A stretch of DNA of 64,000 nt from Porticoccus litoralis (GTDB lineage Bacteria > Pseudomonadota > Gammaproteobacteria > Pseudomonadales > Porticoccaceae). The DNA lies in NCBI RefSeq assembly GCF_030676955.1, contig NZ_JAUUUU010000001.1, positions 682,001-746,000 on the forward strand, given 5' to 3'. The translations under genes and the position numbers were made by a program. Below are positions 8,157 through 16,412 of this stretch, in pieces; the stretch's first letter is position 1, and each line of letters begins with the position of its first letter. Below the pieces are notes generated by a model. That model ran no database searches. It was not told the origin of the DNA and saw only the letters and a list, made by a program, of their open reading frames with translations.

Positions 8157-8993
8157 CTATAGCAGTACCACCAGTACAGCCACCATAAACACCGCAAAAA
8201 TCAGGGTGCGAGTAAACAGTGCTTCAATACCTGCTTTGCCAACAAAACTGTCTTTCTGATCACCTCCCGTTAAAGAAGCCGCTAGTGTGAAGTTACCCAA
8301 TACCTCCACACTGCTTGCCGAGGAAACAATCGACTCGCTTAACCGCGCCAAACATGCGGGGAAGTTGCCTACCACAGCCAATGAAATACCCACCAACCTC
8401 ACCGGCAACCATTCCAGCAACCACAAGCATCGGTTTTGAAAATCTGTCTCGGGACTATCCTGTAATCGTTGCTGGTCATAGATCACAGACAACCTGTACA
8501 ACAACGCCCCCGGCGCGCCGGCGAGAATAAACCAGAACATCACTGCGAAATAACGCTCGAAATAGCGGTAAGCAATGGTCCTGACCGCCTCCGCATGTGA
8601 CTGAGTAGCAGTTTCCACCTCACCCTGCTGCTGACCAACTTTCAACTCAACGATATCGTTATAAGCTGCCTGTTCATCACCACGATCCAGGTCCTCCTGG
8701 TAGTTTTCTACATCCTTTTCCAGGTCTCCCCGACCCAGTGAGTAGAGAAAAACCAGCAAGCTAATCAGAAAAACGGGAAGGCCCAACCAACGATCCGTCA
8801 GAAACAAAAGTAACGCAGCCAGTATCAGTACGGGCAGGGCAATAGCGACACACGCCTTCAACCACTCCATGGAGCCACACCCCTTGTGCAGCTTTACCAG
8901 CAACCCAAGAAACCATTGATCACTCTGCAATGCGCCCAGAGAACCCATCTGCCGGATCAGAAGCAGGCCAATCACGATAACAATAAACTCCAT
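8157..8993 (-). CDS. ampE: AmpE, inner-membrane signalling protein of the AmpD-AmpE pair
   Basis: A 278-residue integral membrane protein (E. coli AmpE 284). It matches AmpE in its start MEFIVIVIGLLL, the LFVFLYSLGRGDL-type segment (here VFLYSLGRGDLEKDV, ~80-95), the acidic central loop, the RYFERYFAVMFWFILAGAPGALLYRL block and the QRLQDSPETDFQ-like helix. The family is distantly related to CobD/CbiB. Its role is unclear; it is linked to beta-lactamase regulation through its operon with ampD. The start lies 1 bp past the ampD stop, so translation is probably coupled. It ends 30 bp from the convergent ABC permease. Confidence 0.93.
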   Translation of the reverse strand: MEFIVIVIGLLLIRQMGSLGALQSDQWFLGLLVKLHKGCGSMEWLKACVAIALPVLILAALLLFLTDRWLGLPVFLISLLVFLYSLGRGDLEKDVENYQEDLDRGDEQAAYNDIVELKVGQQQGEVETATQSHAEAVRTIAYRYFERYFAVMFWFILAGAPGALLYRLSVIYDQQRLQDSPETDFQNRCLWLLEWLPVRLVGISLAVVGNFPACLARLSESIVSSASSVEVLGNFTLAASLTGGDQKDSFVGKAGIEALFTRTLIFAVFMVAVLVVLL

Positions 8994-8994
8994 A

Positions 8995-9540
8995 TCAGGT
9001 CTCCAGAGAGCTCAGGTAGTGCGGCCAATCAAAAGCTGGCCCGGGATCAGTTTTGCGGTCCGGGGCAATATCGCTGTGACCAACAATACGCCCTATGTTG
9101 ATAGAGGGGTAATGTTCCATCAAAGCCAGCGTCACTGCTGATAATGCCCGGTATTGGTCCTCTGTGTAAGGGATATCGTCAGTACCTTCCAACTCAATAC
9201 CAATGGCGAAATCATTGCAGTTTCCCGCCCCCTCATAACAGGAGTTTCCGGCGTGCCAGGCACGATCATCGAAAGAAACGAACTGCACCAATTCACCATC
9301 GCGCTGGATTAATAGATGCGCAGACACCTTCAAGTCTGAGATGGTTTCAAAATAGGGATGCTCGGCAGGGTTAAGACAATTGACAAAGAAATCACAGATG
9401 TATTTACCGCCAAACTCCCCGGGAGGCAGGCTGATATTGTGAATCACCAGCAACGATACCGGTGTTCCTTCAGGGCGTTCATTATAGTTGGGGGAGGGTT
9501 TGCAAATTGCGTTTTGCAACCAACCCTGCTGATTGATCAA
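8995..9540 (-). CDS. ampD: 1,6-anhydro-N-acetylmuramyl-L-alanine amidase AmpD
   Basis: Cytoplasmic zinc amidase that removes the stem peptide from 1,6-anhydroMurNAc-peptides imported by AmpG. Homology runs from CKPSPNYNERPEG through SLLVIHNISLPPGEFGG (first Zn His), VSAHLLIQRDG, FDDRAWHAG, FAIGIELEG and the C-terminal GHSDIAPDRKTDPG, which holds the other Zn ligands and the catalytic Lys. The start is uncertain. A TTG at 9540 gives 181 residues, close to family length, but lacks a good Shine-Dalgarno. A GTG at 9687 would add 49 non-homologous residues and overlap the upstream gene by 25 nt. Either way the gene is intact and coupled to ampE. Confidence 0.93.
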   Translation of the reverse strand: MINQQGWLQNAICKPSPNYNERPEGTPVSLLVIHNISLPPGEFGGKYICDFFVNCLNPAEHPYFETISDLKVSAHLLIQRDGELVQFVSFDDRAWHAGNSCYEGAGNCNDFAIGIELEGTDDIPYTEDQYRALSAVTLALMEHYPSINIGRIVGHSDIAPDRKTDPGPAFDWPHYLSSLET

Positions 9541-9662
9541 AAGGCGTGTAATAACCGGTCTCCCATACCCCTCATTTATCTGATCATAGTAAAAAAGGGC
9601 TACAGGCTTGTCTACGCGCGCCTTGAACCCCCGCTGCGCTTCTTTTTTATATACAGTAAAGG

Positions 9663-11888
9663 TCAGTGCAGTGAGCGATTCTGGCACAAATCGCTAACCA
9701 CCCCCTCCAGGGCCCTATCAAACAATTGGGATTTGTCCAATGTCCGCAGTTTCTCGTCCTTGAGTTCCCGCGCCACCCGTTTACGGTTTTTCTGCCCAAC
9801 CTTGGCACCCTGGCGGTTCACGAAAACGAATTTGCCTTCCGGCATAATAATACCAGCCACCTTGCAGCGCCGGCGTGACGGTGACTCTTCAGCGAATTCG
9901 ACCCAGACACCGCGGGTCAGGCTGTCCGCCCGCCGCAAATACTGTTCTTCAATGTCCTCATCATCTTCATCATCCGACATATCGGGGTTGCCGGGAATAT
10001 CGGTTCTTAACACCTGAATGTAGACATCATCTAACGGATTGGCGGAAATTCCTCGGGTGAGCTCATCGTGCTGCAGCCCCTTCTCAGGTATTTCTTCACC
10101 AAAAAAGTATTGCTCCATTGCCCCCATCAGTCGACCGAGGTCATAGGCATCGTAGGAAATGGACTCCAGGCTGCTGCGAATGGCCTCCAGCACCGGCTTC
10201 ACCGCAGCCTCATGGCGATCCCCTAGACGCACCAGTTCCAGCAAACTGTCCAGCAACTGCTCACTGTGCTGCCACTCGGTGGAATCGACGCCACAACGAA
10301 GGTGGTTCAAGAACATCACTTTGCACCAGGCATCTTCGGCAAAGCTCATAACAAAGCGGGGGAATGTCTGCCCCTGGATTTTCCTGATCAATACTTTAAG
10401 AACCGCCTGATGGGCCTGGTTTACTTTTTCCGCAGCGGCCACTTCTTCCATGAGTCGTTGCTCCAGAACAGCCACCCTGCGCCGCTCCTTATCAACCAAA
10501 TCGATAAAATTCAGCAATAGCTGGGTCAACGCCACATTATCCTGACGGGATTCGTTACACAGCTCGTCCACCACGCTGGCAATGGCCTTAGCCACGGGAT
10601 CATCGGCAGTGGATTGATCATCAACATAACCGATGGATGCTTCGGCAATTTCATTCAGCAAACGCCGCGCTGGGTGCTTTTCACGATCAAAAAATGTGTT
10701 ATCCCTAAGCGCAATCTGCAACACAGGCAACTCAAGCTTGCGCAGCTCTTCGGCGATTTCACTGGAGGCGATGGCCTGGGTATTGACCCGTGCGAAGAGC
10801 TGGTCGAGCAGGTCAATCATCCCTCGCTCGGTACCACCCAAGTTGCGTCCCTGTTGGGCCAGATGCTTTTCAACCATATCAAGCAAGCGGCTTGAACTCT
10901 CCGGGTCCTGTGGCATCTGCGCCCAGTCCTGCTGTAGATTGCTCACCAGCGAATTTAGCTGCTCCAGGTCAACACGTTCATGCCGAGAAGTTTCACCCTC
11001 CTCGGCTGCCTCGCTGGCCATGGGACTCCGTGATTCCCACTGCAATCTATTTTTCAGCTGAGAAATAAATTGCCCATAACTACTGCCACCGCTGTGGACC
11101 GCCGAAGGCTTAGCAGCAGGTCGCTGGCGAGACTCGTGGGAACTATGGTCGAATTGCCGGGGCTCAGGCACATTCTTCTGTTGAGATTCAGCAGGTTTTG
11201 GCTCTGGTTTTTTAGGGGGCTGAGACTTGGCTTTTTTGAGTTTTTCGAGGTCTGGAATAATCCCCATGTCTTTGAGACGGCGGTTACTATCAACCAAAAA
11301 ATCCTGCAAAGCGGCCAGCACCAGACGATCGAACAGCTTAAAGAACACCAGCTTAATGGAGATTTTCAAATCCAGGTGAGCAACCGACTCGTTGAAGGCC
11401 TCACAGATTACATCGGGACCGACAGGGTTGTTCTTCATGGTAACTTTCGCAGGCACCAGCGAGTCGATGCGGATATTCAGGGCTTCCAGTTCAGACTTAG
11501 ACTGCTCCACCAACTTCGACACCATGGTATCAAGGGCGATAATCTCCTCAAGTTGCTCGTTCTCGATGACCTCCAGCCCTTTATCCTTGGGTTCCACAAA
11601 GCCGGTTGACCTAGGGTTACCTAGTAGTTGAAACCCTTGGGTCAGGCAACGAAAGAAATGATGCTCGATATTTTTCCGCTCCATACGTATCTGGCGCATG
11701 GCATCGAAATACATGGTTTGCTGACGATTGTTATCGGCACGATCAGCGAGATCAAAAAAGGTATCATCCACTTGATCAAACATGCTGGTCAGGCAAGTGG
11801 ATAGATAGGTGCGAGCACGCCCCTGCAACGCCAGCACTGGCTGAGGCAGTTTGTAGAACGCTTCTGTGGGGCTTTTTGTATCGATCAC
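9663..11888 (-). CDS. DUF1631 family protein
   Basis: A 741-residue soluble protein of the DUF1631 family, whose members lie between ampD and nadC in Pseudomonas. The N-terminal ~200 residues are helical and include FFRCLTQGFQLLG. Residues ~215-270 form a low-complexity Lys/Pro/Glu/Ser linker (KKAKSQPPKKPEPKPAES). The C-terminal half is helical, with an acidic stretch SDDEDDEDIEEQYL near ~645. A terminal segment follows around GVWVEFAEESPSRRRCKVAGI and FVFVNRQGAKVGQK, which looks like a PilZ-like beta-barrel turn; that reading is tentative. No signal peptide is seen. The start is a GTG at 11888. Function is unknown. It is divergent from nadC across 293 bp. Confidence 0.85.
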   Translation of the reverse strand: MIDTKSPTEAFYKLPQPVLALQGRARTYLSTCLTSMFDQVDDTFFDLADRADNNRQQTMYFDAMRQIRMERKNIEHHFFRCLTQGFQLLGNPRSTGFVEPKDKGLEVIENEQLEEIIALDTMVSKLVEQSKSELEALNIRIDSLVPAKVTMKNNPVGPDVICEAFNESVAHLDLKISIKLVFFKLFDRLVLAALQDFLVDSNRRLKDMGIIPDLEKLKKAKSQPPKKPEPKPAESQQKNVPEPRQFDHSSHESRQRPAAKPSAVHSGGSSYGQFISQLKNRLQWESRSPMASEAAEEGETSRHERVDLEQLNSLVSNLQQDWAQMPQDPESSSRLLDMVEKHLAQQGRNLGGTERGMIDLLDQLFARVNTQAIASSEIAEELRKLELPVLQIALRDNTFFDREKHPARRLLNEIAEASIGYVDDQSTADDPVAKAIASVVDELCNESRQDNVALTQLLLNFIDLVDKERRRVAVLEQRLMEEVAAAEKVNQAHQAVLKVLIRKIQGQTFPRFVMSFAEDAWCKVMFLNHLRCGVDSTEWQHSEQLLDSLLELVRLGDRHEAAVKPVLEAIRSSLESISYDAYDLGRLMGAMEQYFFGEEIPEKGLQHDELTRGISANPLDDVYIQVLRTDIPGNPDMSDDEDDEDIEEQYLRRADSLTRGVWVEFAEESPSRRRCKVAGIIMPEGKFVFVNRQGAKVGQKNRKRVARELKDEKLRTLDKSQLFDRALEGVVSDLCQNRSLH

Positions 11889-12030
11889 TTTGAGACTCTA
11901 TACCGACACCTTGAAACTCTACTTCTGGCCAGACCTAATAGATATACTTTTATAATTGCAACCAATCCAATGTTTCCATAGTTTCTATCAATCGGGCGTA
12001 TCCTATTGATTCGATTATATCTGGATTAGT

Positions 12031-12061
12031 TTAGATAAAAAGCGCTCCATACGTTATCTAA
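12031..12061. repeat. 8-bp inverted repeat upstream of nadC
   Basis: TTAGATAA (12031-12038) and its exact complement TTATCTAA (12054-12061) are separated by 15 bp in the 293-bp divergent region between the DUF1631 gene and nadC. A ~23-bp centre-to-centre spacing suits a dimeric regulator bound on one DNA face, or a weak hairpin. The site ends 120 bp before the nadC ATG. The rest of the gap is AT-rich and carries no gene I can support. Confidence 0.4.
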
Positions 12062-12181
12062 CGGATAAAGTGATTTTTTTCTGAGTTTCTAACCGGCACA
12101 CATTACTGGCGGACTTGAAGCACACCATATCCAAAAAGCCAGCGACTGATATAATCGCCCCTTGCTGTTTGGAAGCTGAAA

Positions 12182-13036
12182 ATGATCGACGACCTGCTCC
12201 ACCAAGACATTAAAGAAGCTGTAAGCCGCGCCCTCGAAGAGGACATCCGCGATGGTGATATCACAGCACAATTGATTCCCGCAGAAAATAAGGCAACAGC
12301 CACCGTCATCACTAGGGAATCAGCGGTAATTTGTGGCACTGCTTGGGTCGATGAAGTCTTTAAACAACTGGATGCAGCCATCACACTAAAGTGGCTGGTT
12401 CAGGATGGCGATGAAGTCCAGCCTGGGCAAACCCTGGTTGAACTATCAGGCCCAGCCCGCAGCCTTCTAACTGGTGAGCGCACTGCTCTGAACTTTCTGC
12501 AAACCCTGTCAGGTACGGCCACCCTATCAAGGCAATATGCCAAGCTTGTCGAAGGCACGGATATCAAAATTCTGGACACCCGCAAGACCATTCCCGGTTT
12601 ACGACTGGCCCAGAAATACGCTGTCAAAGTGGGTGGTTGCCACAACCATCGCATGGGTCTTTACGATGCCTTCCTGATCAAGGAAAACCATATCGCTGCC
12701 TGCGGTGGCATCACCGCCGCGGTAACCAAAGCCCACGACATTGCCCCCGGCAAACCGGTAGAAGTGGAAGTGGAAAACCTTGATGAGTTGCAACAAGCTT
12801 TGGAGGCTGGCACCGATATCATCATGCTGGACAACTTTAATCCCGATCAGATTCGTGAAGCAATCACCGTTAATCAGGGACGTGCAAAACTGGAAGTTTC
12901 TGGCAACTTAGAGGCTAACAACCTCACCAGCAAAGCGATATCCGGCATTGACTATTTATCTTCTGGCAGCCTGACCAAGCACTGCAGAGCTGTAGACCTG
13001 TCAATGAGGGTATATTTACATGCCGATATGGTTTAA
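12182..13036 (+). CDS. nadC: Nicotinate-nucleotide pyrophosphorylase (carboxylating), quinolinate phosphoribosyltransferase
   Basis: Converts quinolinate and PRPP to nicotinate mononucleotide in de novo NAD synthesis. It has 284 residues. Family motifs are LEEDIRDGDITA near the start, GERTALNFLQTLSGTAT, the substrate-binding DTRKTIPGLRLAQKYAVKVG and HNHRMGLYDAFLIKENHI, EVEVENLDELQQAL and the C-terminal IDYLSSGSLTKHCRAVDLSM. The start ATG at 12182 follows a GGAAG. It sits next to ampD as in most gammaproteobacteria. Its last 17 nt overlap the next gene, so the two are likely co-transcribed. Confidence 0.98.
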   Translation: MIDDLLHQDIKEAVSRALEEDIRDGDITAQLIPAENKATATVITRESAVICGTAWVDEVFKQLDAAITLKWLVQDGDEVQPGQTLVELSGPARSLLTGERTALNFLQTLSGTATLSRQYAKLVEGTDIKILDTRKTIPGLRLAQKYAVKVGGCHNHRMGLYDAFLIKENHIAACGGITAAVTKAHDIAPGKPVEVEVENLDELQQALEAGTDIIMLDNFNPDQIREAITVNQGRAKLEVSGNLEANNLTSKAISGIDYLSSGSLTKHCRAVDLSMRVYLHADMV

Positions 13037-14252
13037 AAAATGGAGTCTTGAAAATTTCACAACAACCATATTGTTTGGGGCATTATTTTTAATTCCGGTA
13101 TTGGTCTCTGTTAACCATTATTCCTATTATGTTAACAACACAGCTGCCATTATAATGGCACTGATTTCTATCGCCTTATCTATAACATTTTTCCCCAACG
13201 CTCAGATTGTCAATAGAAAAATAACCCTAAAACAACTCATGGGGCCAATTGCATTCATAATTATAGCGGGAGGCTGGACATATCAATATATACCCTTTTA
13301 CGGCATCGACAGGTCTTTGATCTACCTTTCCGCTCTTATTTTTTATCTATCACTTCACAGGAAATTTCAACAATCGCCAGAACTGGCAAACATATTTCTT
13401 CACCACAAGCTCTTGACAGTCACGGCCACCTGTATTTTTTTCATATTGTTTGTTTTATTTTTTGCGAATGCAGAAGATGTTCCCCAACTAAAGCCTTCCC
13501 CTCCACTATACAGGCACCTGCGACACCTGAATTATGAAATATTCTTTGGGGCGGTTATCGCCTTGCTGCACCTGCCCTCAAAAAATCGCCATCACGAGAG
13601 TCTGGCAATACTTTTTATCTGCGCATTGCTGACTATTTGGTCCGGGGCAAGAGGAGCTGCCATTGCGATAACCATTTCTTTCATAATCATCTTGCTGAGG
13701 ACACCAAGAAAAGAAGCAATTAAGACTACCTTTATACTGACTGGTTTTGTCCTCATTTCACTGCTGCTGGTCTTATCGTCAGATTATGATGCCATTCTTA
13801 AGGACACGCTAGGTATAACAGCCGGCGACACTATAAACCGTATTTCAAGCGGCAGATTAGGTATTTGGTCTGAGTCTGTAGAGACCCTCATCAAGCAGGG
13901 GCCTGTCGCCATACTCACTGGACTAGGGCCTGATGCATTTTCGAGATGGAGTTTATTCAAAAGTATTGTGCAACCACACAACGCTCTGGTACAGGTTGTT
14001 ATGGAATTTGGGCTAATCGGCCTGGCCATTTTCTGCTTTGCGATCGGCAGGGTTAGCAAACAGGCCCTCTATTTGATAAGGCACTCAAAAGACAATCTGC
14101 AAATCGCCCAGTCGGCCGCTTTTATCGGAGGCCTGGCCTACTCTTTGGTCGATGGTATTTTCTATCATGCCTACCCTCTGGCAATGATGATATTCCTGGC
14201 TGCCGCCATCCATTCATCCGCGGCCTCCATGCAGGCTCAGGCACTACCTTAA
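13020..14252 (+). CDS. O-antigen ligase family (Wzy_C) polytopic membrane protein
   Basis: A 410-residue inner-membrane protein with about 10-12 hydrophobic helices and the O-antigen ligase/polymerase (Wzy_C) signature. ARGAAIAITIS is followed by a long periplasmic loop with GRLGIWSESVE and GLGPDAFSRW, and then QPHNALVQVVMEFGLIGLA, where the conserved His sits. Proteins of this fold transfer lipid-linked glycans to lipid A core (WaaL), polymerise O-units (Wzy), or glycosylate pilins (TfpO/PglL). By eye the gene is AT-richer than its neighbours, suggesting acquisition. It overlaps nadC by 17 nt upstream and the convergent sulfatase-like gene by 9 nt. Its place near pilA makes pilin glycosylation possible but unproven. 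Confidence 0.85.
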   Translation: MPIWFKKWSLENFTTTILFGALFLIPVLVSVNHYSYYVNNTAAIIMALISIALSITFFPNAQIVNRKITLKQLMGPIAFIIIAGGWTYQYIPFYGIDRSLIYLSALIFYLSLHRKFQQSPELANIFLHHKLLTVTATCIFFILFVLFFANAEDVPQLKPSPPLYRHLRHLNYEIFFGAVIALLHLPSKNRHHESLAILFICALLTIWSGARGAAIAITISFIIILLRTPRKEAIKTTFILTGFVLISLLLVLSSDYDAILKDTLGITAGDTINRISSGRLGIWSESVETLIKQGPVAILTGLGPDAFSRWSLFKSIVQPHNALVQVVMEFGLIGLAIFCFAIGRVSKQALYLIRHSKDNLQIAQSAAFIGGLAYSLVDGIFYHAYPLAMMIFLAAAIHSSAASMQAQALP

Positions 14253-16190
14253 TTCGAGGTTGAACTCATGTTTTGGCTGAACACTTATCAACTTCCCCGG
14301 CTCTGAAAAGACCCTTTGATTGTCAAAGGCAACCATTTCATAACTTGCCTGGTAAAGGTTGAACAACTTTTCATTCACTTTTTTCGGTACTGTCTTGCCG
14401 CCCTGTAACAGGTCACCATCATGTGTCTCGCAAGCAATATCCTTGGCAACATCCTTGACACTCAGACTGGAGAAACACGACTGCTGTGCACCACCACACT
14501 CGACCGTCGGGTTGTAACAGACATTATCTCCGTACCGCAAAAAAAGCTCTCCACCTTTTCCATACACTGCCCAGGGTGCCTCTACCCGTGAAAGTATATT
14601 TCTCCCCACATGAGGAGTGCTATCCATACTGATACCCAGCAGGGAGGCTAGAGTAGGCATAATATCGATCTGGCTTGCCGGACCATTAATAACCACAGGC
14701 TCTGTCAGATCGGGGTGATAGATAACGAGCGGCATACGGAAAAAATACTCATTGCGCACCGACTGATCCTGAACGCTTTCAGGAAAACTCCATATGCCAT
14801 GGTCACCGGTAATGACCACTATGGTTTTTTCAAACAAAGGGGAATGTCTAAACTTCTTCCAGAAAGCCCCAAAGGCATAGTCCGCATAGGCCACAGACCG
14901 CTTGTACCCCCGGTAGACTCTGTAACTTCTGTCTTTTTTACCCCTACTGCTCTGATCGGAATCCAGCACGTCTACCGGCAGATCCGCATTAAAAGGATAA
15001 TGACTGGTCAATGTCATGATGTTGGCAAAAAAAGGCTTATCACTCATCCTGTTTTCAAGGTGGTCCAGCATAATTTCGTACATATCACCATCCGAGAGCC
15101 CCCATCCGGAATAGCTGCGCCCATCCTTTCCCGCCCCTTCCTGATCCTTGTGAAAGTAGCTCTCGCCGAAGCCAATCTGTGGCAAATACTCGTCCCGGTT
15201 ATAAAACCTGGCGGTATTACCATGAAAGTAGTAGGTATCATATCCGCTGTTTTTTAACAGTCTGGGCAGGCACTGTACCTGCTTTTTATCAGGGTATTCA
15301 GCGATGGAGACTTTTGCGCCGTGGTCATATAACCCGCAAAATATGGACGTCTCCGCCTTTATCGTGAGGTTGGAGTTTGCATAAAAATCTTCAATGACAA
15401 TACCATGCTTGCCCACCTCGTCGATATTGGGCGTCAACCTGCTGGCGGGGTTGTACAGCCCAACCATGGATGCCCGCATAGACTCCATAACAATCGTAAT
15501 AACATTGTATTTTTTTGCCCCGGCACCCGCTATCTCTGAAGCAGCCACTCCATTAGCGACTTGCTGATTCAGGGCCTTGAATGTTTTCCAGCCCTTGTCA
15601 CCGACACTCCCCGACTCATAGCTGAGGAAAAAGGCATGTAGCGGATGAAAATACTCCGGCAACAACACAAAGGCATTTCGCTTTTTGAGCACATCAGTGA
15701 CGTCCGATACCGACTCGAAGCTGTACAACGCCAATCCGATACACACCACCTTCATCAGCACCACACCGGCGCCACGATAAAATTCCCGCCGATAAAGCAG
15801 TACCGTGCCAACCAGGGCGATACCCGTTGTCAAAAAGAGCGCAAGCGACTCCCATTTGTACTCAAACGCGGGCAACGAGCGAAATGCCTCCAGCACATCG
15901 CCACCCAGTTTTAATGACTCGAGGTTGAAATAGGCCCGAAAAAACTGATAGTGCCACCAGTTGGCTACCACCAGCAGGCTGCACAAAAGCCAGAAAGTGA
16001 CGAGATAGGCCAGAAAAAAACGCTTGCCCAACATTCCTGACAACAGGGCCCCCGTCAGACCTAGGGAAAAAACCAGCAGATCACTCAACAAACCGACGCG
16101 ACTGGGAACCACAACCCCAAAATAGGCACATAGGGTCGGAATGAGAAAAACACACAAAAGCAACAGAAACGACCACATTTCTTTTCTCAT
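14244..16190 (-). CDS. LTA synthase / phosphoethanolamine transferase-like sulfatase-superfamily membrane enzyme
   Basis: A ~648-residue protein with about five N-terminal transmembrane helices (residues ~5-170) and a periplasmic alkaline-phosphatase-superfamily domain. Motifs are NVITIVMESMRASMVG (first metal-site acidic residue), the nucleophile Thr region NSNLTIKAETSIFCGL, GYDTYYFHGN, TLTSHYPF, VVITGDHGIWSF (metal-binding Asp-His) and a C-terminal SLLGISMDSTPHVGRNIL. The family moves phosphoglycerol or phosphoethanolamine from phospholipids onto glycans, lipid A or pilin. ATG 16190 is used; ATG 16178, preceded by GAGAAAAG, is an alternative. It is convergent with the ligase-like gene (9-nt overlap) and upstream in the direction of pilA. 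The substrate is unknown. Confidence 0.85.
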   Translation of the reverse strand: MRKEMWSFLLLLCVFLIPTLCAYFGVVVPSRVGLLSDLLVFSLGLTGALLSGMLGKRFFLAYLVTFWLLCSLLVVANWWHYQFFRAYFNLESLKLGGDVLEAFRSLPAFEYKWESLALFLTTGIALVGTVLLYRREFYRGAGVVLMKVVCIGLALYSFESVSDVTDVLKKRNAFVLLPEYFHPLHAFFLSYESGSVGDKGWKTFKALNQQVANGVAASEIAGAGAKKYNVITIVMESMRASMVGLYNPASRLTPNIDEVGKHGIVIEDFYANSNLTIKAETSIFCGLYDHGAKVSIAEYPDKKQVQCLPRLLKNSGYDTYYFHGNTARFYNRDEYLPQIGFGESYFHKDQEGAGKDGRSYSGWGLSDGDMYEIMLDHLENRMSDKPFFANIMTLTSHYPFNADLPVDVLDSDQSSRGKKDRSYRVYRGYKRSVAYADYAFGAFWKKFRHSPLFEKTIVVITGDHGIWSFPESVQDQSVRNEYFFRMPLVIYHPDLTEPVVINGPASQIDIMPTLASLLGISMDSTPHVGRNILSRVEAPWAVYGKGGELFLRYGDNVCYNPTVECGGAQQSCFSSLSVKDVAKDIACETHDGDLLQGGKTVPKKVNEKLFNLYQASYEMVAFDNQRVFSEPGKLISVQPKHEFNLELR

Positions 16191-16357
16191 GATCAACCCA
16201 TATGACCCTCACCCCCGCAGGGCAAAATATCTATTCTCATGACAGCTTTCACATGCCCGACAGCGCCGAACGGCAAAAGCAAAGGGTTTGAAACGCCTAT
16301 CTTCCCCCCAGCATGTTCCGGGCACAACCACCACACGCCGCACTCGTTGGCTAACGC

Positions 16358-16388
16358 AAAAAAGCCCCCGCTGGGCGGGGGCTTTTTT
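16358..16388 (-). terminator. pilA terminator
   Basis: AAAAAAGCCCCCGC pairs with GCGGGGGCTTTTTT around a short TGG loop, 24 bp past the pilA stop. It is a strong GC-rich hairpin with a T run on the minus strand. The A-run on the other arm makes it potentially bidirectional. Confidence 0.88.
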
Positions 16389-16412
16389 GGATACCAGTCC
16401 TAACCTGTTAGC

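Noticed and set aside
9640..9662. LexA (SOS) box-like half site upstream of ampD
   Set aside because: Minus strand has TACTGTATATA, but the right half (needing ACAGTA) is absent, so it is likely a chance AT-rich match.
16191..16357. tRNA gene beside pilA, as in P. aeruginosa (tRNA-Thr)
   Set aside because: No cloverleaf or TTCGA-type T-loop is visible between the transferase-like gene and the pilA terminator.
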